Source: Streptomyces violaceusniger
GTDB lineage: Bacteria; Actinomycetota; Actinomycetes; Streptomycetales; Streptomycetaceae
Direction: 5' to 3'
Length of the DNA: 64,000 nt
Assembly: GCA_005405945.1 (NCBI GenBank)
Contig: BJHW01000001.1
Coordinates: 8,742,001-8,806,000, forward strand
The notes below the pieces were generated by a model. That model did no database searches. It had not been told where the DNA came from and saw only the letters and a program-made list of their open reading frames with translations. The position numbers and the translations under genes are program-made. Every line of letters begins with the position of its first letter. Position 1 is the stretch's first letter. Positions 1 to 8,911 of this stretch are shown here, piece by piece.

Positions 1-2556
1 GCCGAGCGGGCGCGGATCGCGGCGGAGGGTGGCCGCCGGGCCGAGATCTACGACGGCCTGGACCGCATCGTCGGCGAGTACCTCGCGGACATCCGGCGCG
101 GCTACCCGAAGATCCCGCGCCGGGTCTCCGGCTACAACCTGGACTCGCTGCTGCCGGAGAACGGCCTCGACGTGGCCCGGGCCCTGGTGGGCAGCGAGGG
201 CACCCTGGTGACGGTGGTGCGCGCCGAAGTGGAACTGGTGCCCGTGCCCCCGTACCAGTCGCTGCTGGTGCTCGGCTACGACGACATCTGCGCCGCCGCC
301 GACGATGTGCCCCGGCTCCTGGAGCACTGCACACCCGGGGAACTGGAGGCCCTCGACGGGCGGATGGCCGAGCTGATGCGCGAGGAGCGCGCCTATCTCG
401 AATCCCTCAACTCCCTCCCCGAGGGCGACAGTTGGCTGCTGGTGCAGTTCAGCGGGGACACCCAGGAGGACGTCGACGAGCAGGCGTACGCGCTGCTGCG
501 CGAGGTCGGGCGGGACGAGAAGGACGCCAGGGTGGCCTTCTCCGACGACCCCCGGCGCGAGCAGCGGATGCTCAGGGCCCGCGAGGCGGGCCTCGGGGTG
601 ACCGCGCGCCCGCCGGACGACCGGGAGACCTGGGAGGGCTGGGAGGACTCCGCCGTCCCGCCCGAGCGCCTGGGGGACTATCTGCGCGATCTGAAGGAGC
701 TGTTCGCGGAGTTCGGCTACGACCATCCGTCGCTGTACGGCCACTTCGGGCAGGGCTGTGTGCACACCCGCATCCCGTTCGGGATGAAGACCGCCGACGG
801 CGTGGCCGGCTTCCGCCGCTTCGTGGAACGCGCCGCCGACCTGGTGGTCTCGTACGGCGGCTCGCTGTCCGGCGAGCACGGGGACGGCCAGGCGCGGGGC
901 GAACTGCTCACCCGGATGTTCGGCGAGCGCCTGGTGACCGCGTTCGGCGAGATGAAGGCGCTGTTCGACCCGGAGAACCGGATGAACCCCGGCAAGGTCA
1001 CCGGCCCGGGCAAGGGCGCCGGCCCGGGCAGGGCCACCGGCCCGAATCCGGTCGACGGTCAGCTGCGCCTGGGCCCGGGGTGGCGGCCGGCCACCCCCGG
1101 CACACACTTCGGCTACCCCGACGACGAGCACTCCTTCTCCCGCGCGGTCATGCGCTGTGTCGGCATCGGCAACTGCCGCGGCCACCACGGCGCCGTGATG
1201 TGCCCGTCGTACCGGGCCACCAAGGAGGAGGAACACTCCACCCGCGGCCGGGCCCGGCTGCTGTTCGAGATGCTGGGCGGCCACGCGGACTCCGCCGTCA
1301 CCGACGGCTGGCGCTCGACCGAGGTCCGTGACGCCCTGGACCTGTGCCTGGCGTGCAAGGGCTGCAAGTCCGACTGCCCGACCGGTGTCGACATGGCGAC
1401 GCTCAAGGCCGAATTCCTCGCCCACCACTACGCGGGCCGCCCGCGCCCGGCGGCGCACTACTCCATGGGCTGGCTTCCGGTGTGGGCCCGGCTCTCCCGT
1501 ATCGCGCCCTCGCTGGTCAACACCGTGGCCCGGGCACCGGGTGTGTCCGGCCTCGGCAAGCGGCTGGCCGGTGTGGACGGCGCACGCCAGGCGTCCGCGT
1601 TCGCACGGCAGTCCTTCCTCCAGTGGTGGCGCGCCCGCGCCACCGAGGAACCGGACCCGGCGGATCCGCGGACCGTGGTGGTGTGGCCCGACACCTTCAG
1701 CACCTACTTCCACCCCTCGGTCGCCATCTCGGCCGTCCGGGTGCTGGAGGACGCCGGCTTCCGGGTCGCCGTACCGACCGAGCCCGTGTGCTGCGGCCTG
1801 ACCTGGATCTCCACCGGGCAACTGGCCATGGCGAAGCAGGTCCTGCGGCACACGCTGCGGGTGCTGCGGCCCTACCTCGAGGCGGGCACCCCGATCATCG
1901 GCCTCGAACCCTCCTGCACCGCGGTGTTCCGGGCCGACGCACCCGAACTGATGCCCGCCGACCAGGACGTGGCGCGGCTGGCCGGGCAGTTCCGCACCTT
2001 CGCCGAACACCTCGTCCACCACGCCCCCGACGACTGGCGGCCGCCCGCACTCGGCCGGCAGGCCGTCGTCCAGACCCACTGCCACCAGCACGCGATCATG
2101 AAGGACGACGCGGACCGCGAACTCATGCGCCGCGCCCACCTCGTCACCGATGTCCTCGACGAGGGCTGCTGCGGACTGGCCGGAAACTTCGGCTTCGAAC
2201 GCGGCCACCACGAGATCTCGATGGCCATCGCGGAACAGGGCGTCCTGCCCGCCGTGCGCGCGGCCGCCCCCGGCAGCCTGCTGCTCGCGGACGGCTTCAG
2301 CTGCCGCACCCAGATCGAACAGGGCGACACCGGCCGCGAGGCCCTCCACCTGGCCGAGGCGCTGGCCCTGGGCCTCGACACCACCCTGCCCAGCGAGCGG
2401 CCCGAACGCCTGGCACCGCGCACGGCCCCGCCCTCGCGCACGGCCCGCTGGGCGACCACCGCCGGTGCCGCCGCCCTCACGGCGACGGCCGTGGCGGGGG
2501 CCGCGGTGGGGGTCGGCCGTGCCGCCTCGCGACGCACGCGCCGCGGGGGAAGGTGA
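1..2556 (+). CDS. FAD-linked oxidase fused to Fe-S/CCG-domain reductase (GlcD/DLD-like), 5' partial
   Basis: The reading frame is open from base 1, so the N-terminal FAD-binding part lies outside; 851 residues are visible. They show an FAD-oxidase C-terminal domain (GSLSGEHGDGQARGE), a ferredoxin-like region with a full C-x2-C-x2-C-x3-C cluster (CLACKGCKSDCP) preceded by a less regular one (CVGIGNC...MCPSY), and two cysteine-rich CCG modules (EPVCCGL, EGCCGLAGNFGF) as in GlpC/GlcF/LutA proteins. The fusion of flavin oxidase and Fe-S reductase resembles D-lactate, glycolate or D-2-hydroxyglutarate dehydrogenases that pass electrons to the respiratory chain. The C-terminus carries a hydrophobic Ala/Thr-rich stretch that might contact the membrane. 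The exact 2-hydroxyacid cannot be read from sequence. The next gene starts 7 bp after the stop, so the pair is probably one transcript; a sugar-acid or hydroxyacid catabolic role is inferred. Confidence 0.88.
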   Translation, partial: AERARIAAEGGRRAEIYDGLDRIVGEYLADIRRGYPKIPRRVSGYNLDSLLPENGLDVARALVGSEGTLVTVVRAEVELVPVPPYQSLLVLGYDDICAAADDVPRLLEHCTPGELEALDGRMAELMREERAYLESLNSLPEGDSWLLVQFSGDTQEDVDEQAYALLREVGRDEKDARVAFSDDPRREQRMLRAREAGLGVTARPPDDRETWEGWEDSAVPPERLGDYLRDLKELFAEFGYDHPSLYGHFGQGCVHTRIPFGMKTADGVAGFRRFVERAADLVVSYGGSLSGEHGDGQARGELLTRMFGERLVTAFGEMKALFDPENRMNPGKVTGPGKGAGPGRATGPNPVDGQLRLGPGWRPATPGTHFGYPDDEHSFSRAVMRCVGIGNCRGHHGAVMCPSYRATKEEEHSTRGRARLLFEMLGGHADSAVTDGWRSTEVRDALDLCLACKGCKSDCPTGVDMATLKAEFLAHHYAGRPRPAAHYSMGWLPVWARLSRIAPSLVNTVARAPGVSGLGKRLAGVDGARQASAFARQSFLQWWRARATEEPDPADPRTVVVWPDTFSTYFHPSVAISAVRVLEDAGFRVAVPTEPVCCGLTWISTGQLAMAKQVLRHTLRVLRPYLEAGTPIIGLEPSCTAVFRADAPELMPADQDVARLAGQFRTFAEHLVHHAPDDWRPPALGRQAVVQTHCHQHAIMKDDADRELMRRAHLVTDVLDEGCCGLAGNFGFERGHHEISMAIAEQGVLPAVRAAAPGSLLLADGFSCRTQIEQGDTGREALHLAEALALGLDTTLPSERPERLAPRTAPPSRTARWATTAGAAALTATAVAGAAVGVGRAASRRTRRGGR

Positions 2557-2563
2557 CCGCACG

Positions 2564-3700
2564 GTGGTGACGGGTGGCGCCGTGGCGGCAGGCGCGGGTG
2601 AGCACGTCGTGGACGGGGTGGACAGCGCCGTCTACACGGTGCCCACCGACGCCCCCGAGGCCGACTCCACCCTCAGCTGGGACAGCACCACCCTCGTCCT
2701 CGCCACCGTCCGGTGCGGCCAGGTCACCGGGCTCGGCTACACCTACGCCCCGGCCGCCACGGCCCTGGTCATCGACGATCTGCTGGCCGATGTGGTCACC
2801 GGTACCCCGGCCCTCGACGTGCCGCGCGCGAACGAGGCCATGCACCGCGCCGTGCGCAACGCCGGACTGCCCGGCGTGGCCGCCCAGGCCATCGCCGCCG
2901 TGGACATCGCCCTGTGGGACTGCAAGGCCCGCCTGCTCGACCTGCCCCTGGTCCACCTCCTGGGCAGGGCGCGGGACGAGGTGCCGGTGTACGGCAGCGG
3001 CGGTTTCACCACGTACGACGCCGAGCGCCAGGACCGGCAACTGCGCGGCTGGACCGAGGAAGAGGGCATCCCCCGCGTCAAAATCAAGATCGGCGAGTCC
3101 TGGGGACAGTGCGAGGAACGGGACCGGAAACGCGTCACCGAGGCCCGCACGAGCATCGGTGACACCACCGCCCTGTACGTGGACGCCAACGGCGGCTACG
3201 CCGCCAAACAGGCCATCCGCATGGCCGACACGCTCGCCGACCACGGTGTGACCTGGTTCGAGGAACCCGTCTCCTCCGACCACCTCACCACCCTCGCCAC
3301 CGTCCGCGACCGGGTCCCGATGGAGGTCACGGCCGGTGAATACGGCTACACCCTGCCCTACTTCGCGCATATGCTCGCCACCGGTGCCGTGGACTGCCTC
3401 CAGGCCGATGTCACCCGCTGCGGCGGCATCACGGTCTGGCTGCGCGCCGCCGCCCTCGCCCACGGCCAGGGCCTCGAGATCTCCGGCCACTGCGCCCCCC
3501 ACGCCCACGCCCACGCCGCCGCGTCCGTGCCCAACCTGCGCCACCTGGAGTGGTTCCACGACCATGTGCGCATCGAGCGCATCCTGTTCGACGGCGCCCT
3601 CGCGCCCGACGGTGGCGGCGTCACCCCGGGCCACGACGGAGCGCCCGGGCTGGGTCTCACGCTGAACAGCGAGCGGGCGCGGCCGTATCGGGTGGCCTGA
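2564..3700 (+). CDS. Mandelate racemase/muconate-lactonizing enzyme family protein (enolase superfamily)
   Basis: The 378-residue protein has the N-terminal capping domain and the TIM barrel of the enolase superfamily. Visible catalytic elements are KIK (K173/K175), the metal ligands D207 (YVDANG), E233/E234 (WFEEP) and E259 (TAGE), and a D282...H309 pair (QADVTRCGG, SGHCAPH) as in mandelate racemase-subgroup sugar-acid dehydratases and racemases. GTG at 2564 is chosen because a GGGGGAAGG Shine-Dalgarno sequence ends about 11 bases upstream, inside the 3' end of the previous gene. Coupling to the flavin/Fe-S dehydrogenase suggests a shared acid-sugar or hydroxyacid pathway; the substrate is not identifiable. 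Confidence 0.88.
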   Translation: MVTGGAVAAGAGEHVVDGVDSAVYTVPTDAPEADSTLSWDSTTLVLATVRCGQVTGLGYTYAPAATALVIDDLLADVVTGTPALDVPRANEAMHRAVRNAGLPGVAAQAIAAVDIALWDCKARLLDLPLVHLLGRARDEVPVYGSGGFTTYDAERQDRQLRGWTEEEGIPRVKIKIGESWGQCEERDRKRVTEARTSIGDTTALYVDANGGYAAKQAIRMADTLADHGVTWFEEPVSSDHLTTLATVRDRVPMEVTAGEYGYTLPYFAHMLATGAVDCLQADVTRCGGITVWLRAAALAHGQGLEISGHCAPHAHAHAAASVPNLRHLEWFHDHVRIERILFDGALAPDGGGVTPGHDGAPGLGLTLNSERARPYRVA

Positions 3701-3790
3701 GCCGTTGGCAAGACGTCGAGCGCACTCACTCATGCTCACTCATGCGGGACGACGGCCACCGGACAGCCCGCGTGGTGCGCCGCCGCCCGC

Positions 3791-3850
3791 GGGCCCCGCC
3801 TGGGGCCCGTGGTGCGCCGCCGCCCGCACCACGGGCCCCAGGCGGGGCCC
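3791..3850. terminator. Very strong hairpin, 26-bp perfect stem
   Basis: Arms 3791-3816 and 3825-3850 are perfect reverse complements around an 8-base loop of C and G. It follows the racemase gene by about 90 bp and contains no T-tract, as is usual for actinomycete terminators. It separates the first operon from the decayed nitroreductase. Confidence 0.75.
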
Positions 3851-3932
3851 CAGCGCGGGCGGGCCATGCCATCGCCCCCGGTGGCGGCGTGGGGCCCCTC
3901 TCCCGACCACACGGCCCACCACGGTGCCATCC

Positions 3933-4244
3933 GGCCGGTGCGGCCGCGTGTTCCGTCTCCGGGCCGACCCGCGGGGTGCCCTGTCGCACACCGACCCCGA
4001 GCTTCGCGCCCTGCACATCGGCTGTGGCGCCGCCCTGATGAACCTGCGGGTCGCGGTGGCGCACGAGGGCTGGGAGGCGGCGACCCGGCTGTTGCCCGAC
4101 CCCGTCGCCCCGATGCTGCTGGCCTCCGTGACACCGACATCGGCCATGACCCATGTGCAGAGGGTGCTGCGGCTGGGGTACGGCCCCGGGGCGGGCAAGA
4201 CCCCGCGGCGGCCGGTCCACGACGTCCTGGACATCGAGCCGTAG
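3933..4244 (+). pseudogene. Acg-type nitroreductase remnant with internal deletion
   Basis: The frame ending at 4244 reads LHIGCGAALMNLRVAVAHEGW...LLPDP, a hallmark N-terminal to middle stretch of the Acg/nitroreductase-like proteins common in Streptomyces, and then jumps within about 25 residues to LRLGYGP...TPRRPVHDVLDIEP, which matches the extreme C-terminus of the same family (normally about 320 residues). The long middle of the protein is therefore missing and no credible start precedes it; upstream is a giant hairpin. It is read as a deletion pseudogene rather than a small gene. The family assignment rests on these two motifs recalled from known members. Confidence 0.7.
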
Positions 4245-4334
4245 CCCCGGCCGTCGTCGCCGTAGCCCGGCCGACTTCGCCGCGCCGCGAATATCCGGTG
4301 GCGGGCCCGGCCGTCCACTGGTGAGGATCGCGGC

Positions 4335-4895
4335 ATGCGTATCTTCCTGGAAACCGAACGGCTCGTGCTGCGCCCGTTCACCGACGCCGACGCCGACCAC
4401 CTCTTCGCGCTCCACAACGACCCCGACGTCATGCGCTTCCTCACCGATGGAGAGACGGCGAGCCGGGAGACGATCCGCACCAAGACCCTGCCACTGTTCC
4501 TCCACGACCACCCGGGCCTCGGGACCCGGAGCTACTGGGCCGCCGAGGAGAAGGCCACTGGAATGTTCCTGGGCTGGTTCGAGTTCCGCCCCCTGGACGA
4601 CCACAGCCCCGCCGTGGTGGAGCTCGGCTACCGCCTGAACAAGGCCGCCTGGGGCAAGGGTTACGCCACGGAAGGGTCCCGGGCGCTGATCCACAAGGGC
4701 TTCACCGACCTCGGCGTGGAACGGGTCACCGCGAACACCATGGCCGTGAACACCGGGTCCCGGCGCGTGATGGAGAAGTCGGGCCTGTCGTTCGTCCGCA
4801 CCTTCACCGAGGAGTGGCCGGAGGCGATCGAGGGATCCGAGCACGGCGATGTCGAGTACGAACTCACCCGGGCCGCCTGGGAGCAGCGCCGGTAG
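4335..4895 (+). CDS. GNAT-family N-acetyltransferase (RimJ/RimL type)
   Basis: The 186-residue protein is full length for the family. It opens with the RimJ/RimL signature FLETERLVLRPFTDADADHL, has the acetyl-CoA loop region around the segment RLNKAAWGKGYATEGSRALI, and ends with VNTGSRRVMEKSGLSFVRTF, all typical of ribosomal-protein-type acetyltransferases acting on N-terminal or small-molecule amines. ATG at 4335 sits about 11 bases after a GAGGAT stretch. The acceptor substrate is unknown. It stands alone between a pseudogene and the amidohydrolase gene. Confidence 0.9.
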   Translation: MRIFLETERLVLRPFTDADADHLFALHNDPDVMRFLTDGETASRETIRTKTLPLFLHDHPGLGTRSYWAAEEKATGMFLGWFEFRPLDDHSPAVVELGYRLNKAAWGKGYATEGSRALIHKGFTDLGVERVTANTMAVNTGSRRVMEKSGLSFVRTFTEEWPEAIEGSEHGDVEYELTRAAWEQRR

Positions 4896-5062
4896 CCACG
4901 TGTCGCCGGAGCGGGGAGCATGCGCCGGCGGGGGAGATAGCTGCGGAATTCGTTGTGGACACCCTCGCCCACGGGCCATATCGCCAGCGCCGGGCGGCTG
5001 GTGCTTAAGGGCTTAATCACCGAGGCTGACGCGTCACACCTCATCACACTCAGGGAGTGAGC

Positions 5063-6940
5063 ATGAGCCTTGACCTGGCACGTCGTCGTCTCCTGGCAGC
5101 CGCGGGCGCGGTGGGTGTCGCGGGCGCACTCGGGCCGGCCCCCTCCGCCGCGTTCGCGGCCTCCGGCCGACGTCCGTCCGGCTCCCGTCGTCCGGCCGCG
5201 ACGATCATCCACGGTGGGCGGGTGCTGACCGGGCTGCCGGATGTGCCGGGGCAGGAGGCCCTCGCCGTGGGACGGGACGGGAGGATCCTCGCGGTCGGCC
5301 CGGCGACCCTGGTGCGGCGGCTGGCCGGGAGGGACACGGAGTTCGTCGACGCCCGCGGCGGCACCGTCATGGCGGGGATCATCGACGCGCACGCCCACTG
5401 CCTGGAGGCCGGGTGGCGCTCGCTCAACCCGTCCCTGGGGAATGAGACGTACACCGTCGCCGCGCTCCAGGCGAAGCTCACCGGTTTCCTGAACGCGAGC
5501 GAGGACCAGGAGCCCGATGGCTGGCTGGTGGTGGAGGACTGGAACCCGGTGGGCCTGCCGGCCGGGACCGAGACCCACCACCGCATCCTGGACGCGTTGC
5601 CGACCCGTCGGCCGATCGCGCTCAAGGGCTCGGACGCCCACAACACGTGGGTCAACCAGCGGGCCCTGGAGCTGGCGAAGATCACGTCGAGCACCCCGGA
5701 CCCGGCCGGTGGCCATATCGTCCACGACGCGGCCGGAGCACCGTCCGGGCTGCTCAAGGACACCGCGCAGGACCTCGTCGCGGCGGTGATTCCGCCACCG
5801 GACGAGGGCAGGGCGCTGGCCGCCGCGGCGAAGGCCCTCCGCCAGGCGGCGGCCAACGGCATCACCACGTACATGGACGCGGCCACCGAGGCCGAAGGCC
5901 TCCGCGCCTACGCCGATCTGGCCGCCTCGGACCGGCTGCCGCAGCGGGTGATTCCCGCGCTGCGCCTGGACATCGACCTCGTCCGCGACCCGAAGGCCGC
6001 GCTGGCCCACGTCAACGAGCAGCGCACGGCGTACGGACAGGTGCCGGGCCTGTGCTTCGGGACGGCGAAGGTCTTCCTGGACGGCGTGATCGAACACCCC
6101 GCGCAGACCGCCGCACTGCTGGAGCCGTATCTCGACGGCGACGGCAAACCCACCGACAACCGGGGCGACTTGTACGTCACCGCCACCGAGTACGGGCGCC
6201 TGGCGGCCGTACTGGACCGGGCGGGCTGGCAGCTGCACGCGCACGCGATCGGCGACCGTGCGGTGCGCACCGCGCTGGACGGCTACGAGGCGGCGGTACG
6301 CGCCAACGGCCGCCGTGGCAACCGGCACACCATCGCCCATTTGCAACTGGTGCACCCGGACGACTACCGGCGCTTCGCACCGCTCGGCGTGGTCGCGTGC
6401 ATGCAGTTGCAGTGGGCGATGCGCAATGTGTGGACGATGGACGCCCTCCTGCCCTACATCGGCCCGGACCGCCACCGGCTGATGTATCCGGCGCGCAGCC
6501 TGGAGCGGCATGGCGCGGCGCTGGCCGGGGGGTCGGACTGGCCGGTGGACCCGCTCGACTCCTTCAACCAGATCCGCACCGCGATCGACCGGGAGGGCGA
6601 GGAGGGGGCGCTGTACCCGGAGCGCGAGGGCATCAGCCGCTTCAGCAGTCTGCGCATGCACACGGCGGGCTCGGCCCACCAGCTCCGTATCGACCACGAG
6701 ACCGGTGTGCTCACCCCGGGCCTGGCCGCCGATGTGCTCGTGCTCGACCGGGATGTGACCCGAGTGCCGGTCAAGGACATCACCGGCACCAAGGTCCGTC
6801 TGACGCTGGCGGGTGGCAGGCGCGTCTGGGACGCGGACCAGCCCGGCGCGGAGGCGGCCGCCGCGCCGTTCCCGGCGGCCCGGCCCGCCTCCCTCGCCAC
6901 CGTGCACGGCCGGCATGGAGCCTGCGGTTGCCACCGCTGA
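5063..6940 (+). CDS. Tat-exported amidohydrolase (YtcJ-like, amidohydrolase_3)
   Basis: The 625-residue protein begins with a twin-arginine signal (LARRRLLAAAGAVGVAGALG) and a probable cleavage after AFA at about residue 33, so it acts outside the membrane or at the cell surface. Metal-dependent amidohydrolase motifs are clear: H-x-H (H110, H112 in IIDAHAHCLEAG), HAIGDRAV, HLQLVHP and GSDWPVDPLDSFNQI. The family hydrolyses amides, N-formyl groups or related C-N bonds; the substrate is open. ATG 5063 is preferred over GTG 5057 because the GGGAG Shine-Dalgarno at 5053-5057 overlaps that GTG and sits 5 bases before the ATG. Nothing nearby obviously shares its pathway. Confidence 0.88.
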   Translation: MSLDLARRRLLAAAGAVGVAGALGPAPSAAFAASGRRPSGSRRPAATIIHGGRVLTGLPDVPGQEALAVGRDGRILAVGPATLVRRLAGRDTEFVDARGGTVMAGIIDAHAHCLEAGWRSLNPSLGNETYTVAALQAKLTGFLNASEDQEPDGWLVVEDWNPVGLPAGTETHHRILDALPTRRPIALKGSDAHNTWVNQRALELAKITSSTPDPAGGHIVHDAAGAPSGLLKDTAQDLVAAVIPPPDEGRALAAAAKALRQAAANGITTYMDAATEAEGLRAYADLAASDRLPQRVIPALRLDIDLVRDPKAALAHVNEQRTAYGQVPGLCFGTAKVFLDGVIEHPAQTAALLEPYLDGDGKPTDNRGDLYVTATEYGRLAAVLDRAGWQLHAHAIGDRAVRTALDGYEAAVRANGRRGNRHTIAHLQLVHPDDYRRFAPLGVVACMQLQWAMRNVWTMDALLPYIGPDRHRLMYPARSLERHGAALAGGSDWPVDPLDSFNQIRTAIDREGEEGALYPEREGISRFSSLRMHTAGSAHQLRIDHETGVLTPGLAADVLVLDRDVTRVPVKDITGTKVRLTLAGGRRVWDADQPGAEAAAAPFPAARPASLATVHGRHGACGCHR

Positions 6941-6969
6941 CCCGCCGCCGCCGTCCTTCGCCCGGGATT

Positions 6970-7210
6970 TACCCCTCCCCGCCCCTTCCCGCAGCATCGA
7001 TATGCGGCTCCGCCGCGTGGCCGGGGCCTCGCCCTGGACCCCGGGGGCTGGGACGAAGCCCCGCCTTCCAGCCCCTCCGGGGGGCACCTCCCAGCGGTAG
7101 CTGGGGGAGTTTGAGGAGCGGGGCCTGGGGCGGAGCCCCCACGCGGCGGAGCCGCACATCGACGCCGCGTGGGAAGAAGGGGCGGGGAGGGGAGTAGCCC
7201 GCCGCAGGCG
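6970..7210. repeat. Dispersed GC-rich palindromic repeat, two inverted copies
   Basis: The left copy (6972-7020) runs CCCCTCCCCGCCCCTTCCC then a GATATGCGGCTCCGCCGCGT core; the right copy (7140-7210) is the reverse complement of this type, ending GTAGCCCGCCGCAGGCG. Similar blocks occur at 11566, 20770, 24722 and 58405. No gene is seen in 6941-7232; the arms could fold into a long hairpin ending transcription between the convergent genes. Confidence 0.75.
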
Positions 7211-7232
7211 TACGCGTACCGTCGGACGCCCT

Positions 7233-7865
7233 CTAGTAGCCGACCGTGAAGTGTCTGTCCCCGCCCGGGTTCTCCAACTCGTCGAGGACCGCCACGGCGA
7301 GATCTTCGGCCGAGACCCGGGACGTGCCGTCGGCCGCGGTGAGGAGGGTCGTGGTGCCGCGCCGGTACTCCCCGGTGCGGTCCCCGGGCTCGAGGAGGGC
7401 GGGAGGGCTGAGATAGACCCAGTCCGCCGAGTGGGCCCGGCAGACGTCCAGCTGCGCGGCGCTGGCGGCGGCGAGGGCGCGGAAGCGCTCCGGGACGTAC
7501 TCCGGGCTGTCGAGGACGAGCCGGTCGGGGCGGCCCGGGTGCCGCAGGGGAGCGGCGCCACCGACGACGAGGATGCGTGCCCGGGCCGTCCCGGCCGCGG
7601 TGAGCAGCGCCGCCGTGGTCCTGACGGCGGAGTCCTCGTGACCGGGGGCGGGGCGGGTCGCGGCCACGATCGCGTCGGTGCCGGCGAGGAGCCGGCCCAT
7701 GTGGCCGGGGTCGTTAGCGTCGCCCGCCACGGCGATCACCCCGGGTGGTGGAGCGGCCGTCGGCTCCTTGCGGAACACCGCGACGAGGTCATGGCCCCGG
7801 CTCACGGCTTCGCTGACGACACGCGAGCCGACCATGCCCGCGGCTCCGACAACGGCGATCTTCAT
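7233..7865 (-). CDS. NAD(P)H-binding oxidoreductase (NmrA/YwnB-like atypical SDR)
   Basis: The 210-residue protein starts with a Rossmann glycine motif (MKIAVVGAAGMVGSRVVSEA), followed by DAIVAATRP, a family-typical RILVVGGAAPL and a long C-terminal half with the SADWVYLSPPALLEPGDRTGEY and VSAEDLAVAVLDEL stretches seen in YwnB/YhfK-type proteins. These bind NAD(P)H and are thought to be reductases or redox sensors. ATG 7865 overlaps the stop of the upstream EamA gene by four bases (ATGA), so the two are translationally coupled. The gene is part of the LysR-controlled module at 7.2-9.8 kb. Confidence 0.87.
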   Translation of the reverse strand: MKIAVVGAAGMVGSRVVSEAVSRGHDLVAVFRKEPTAAPPPGVIAVAGDANDPGHMGRLLAGTDAIVAATRPAPGHEDSAVRTTAALLTAAGTARARILVVGGAAPLRHPGRPDRLVLDSPEYVPERFRALAAASAAQLDVCRAHSADWVYLSPPALLEPGDRTGEYRRGTTTLLTAADGTSRVSAEDLAVAVLDELENPGGDRHFTVGY

Positions 7866-8831
7866 CGAGGTGTCCCTTCCGGGGTGGGGGTGGAGACGGA
7901 GTCGTGTTCGGGCGTCCGGGCGCGGGCCCGGGCGCGTGGCGGAAGCTGTCCCGCGACGATCGCGGCGAGCGAGAGCGCGAAACCCACGAGCTGGACCGGG
8001 CCGAGCGTCTGGCCGAGCACGATGGTGCCGAGGACCGCGGCCACCAGCGGTGAGAGCAGGGCGAGAACCGCGACCGAGGCCACGGGCAGGCTGCTGATGC
8101 CCTGGAACCACAGGGCGTAGGTGATCAGACCGCCGACCAGCCCCAGCCAGAGGTAGCCGAGGGCCGCGGGCAGGTCGATCGCGGGAGGCGCCCCTCGGCG
8201 AGGAAGGTGAGAGGCAGCAGGAAGAGCCCTCCCGCCGTGAGTTGCCACCCGGCGAAGGTGGTGGCACCGACCCCGGCGGGGCGCCCCCAGCGCTTGGTGA
8301 GCGTCACACCGAGCGCCATCGTGACCGCGCCCGCGAGGCCCGCCACGACCCCTACGGTGTCGAGTGCCGCGTTCGGCCCGATCACCACAAGACCGACGCC
8401 GACGACGCCCGTCACACCCCACAGGAGGCGCCACGGCGAAAGGCGCTCATGGAGCACGGTGACGGCCAGGACGGCCACCACCAGCGGCTGGGCCGCCGCC
8501 AAGGTGGCGGCCACGCCACCCGGCAGGCGTTCGGCCGCGACGAACAGCAGCGGGAGGAACAGCCCGATGTTCAGCACGCCGAGCGCCGCGGCCTTCGCCC
8601 ACCAGGCGCCGCGCGGCAATGTCCGGGTGAGGGCCAGCGCGATCAGGCCGGCGGGCAACGCCCGCAGGAACCCGCGAAGAGCGGGTGTCCCTCGGGCAGC
8701 AACTCGGTGGTGACGACGTACGTCGTGCCCCACACCGAGGGAGCGAGCGCCGTCAGGGCGGTGCGTGGCAGGTTTCCGTGGCGGACACCGCCGGCCCCGC
8801 CGGAGCCCACGTGTGTGGTGTGCCGTGTCAT
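7862..8831 (-). pseudogene. EamA/DMT-family exporter, reading frame broken by two -1 shifts
   Basis: Three consecutive frames give one continuous EamA (RhaT/YdcZ-like) transporter with about ten membrane segments. The first segment runs from ATG 8831 (LPRTALTALAPSVWGTTYVV) to about 8672, the second (FLRALPAGLIALALTR...LTFLAEGRLP) to about 8184, and the third (AIDLPAALGYLWLGLVGGLI) to the TGA at 7862-7864. Each junction needs one extra base, at the CCC at 8671-8673 and the GGG at 8183-8185; with both added the protein is 323 residues, normal for the family. Either the gene is dead or, more likely given the same pattern elsewhere, two bases were lost in the assembly. It would export small metabolites and is divergent from its probable LysR regulator. 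Confidence 0.82.
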
Positions 8832-8885
8832 GCCTCGAAGTCTCACCTCGGGGCCATTGATGAGTCCAACACATGTTTGTCACCG

Positions 8886-8906
8886 CATCGATCTCGATTC
8901 ACGATG
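8886..8906. promoter_or_regulatory. Candidate LysR operator
   Basis: CATCG-N11-CGATG is an inverted repeat with the spacing of a LysR box. It lies just upstream of the LysR start (8912) in the divergent intergenic region, which is less GC-rich than its surroundings. Confidence 0.4.
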
Positions 8907-8911
8907 GATCC

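Noticed and set aside
2477..3739. 420-residue minus-strand open frame opposite the racemase gene
   Set aside because: Composition is that of a complement frame; the plus-strand enolase-family residues are unambiguous.
4661..7561. 966-residue open frame on the minus strand
   Set aside because: It runs antisense through the clear GNAT and amidohydrolase genes and has the Arg/Gly/Val-rich composition of a high-GC shadow frame, with no domain motif.
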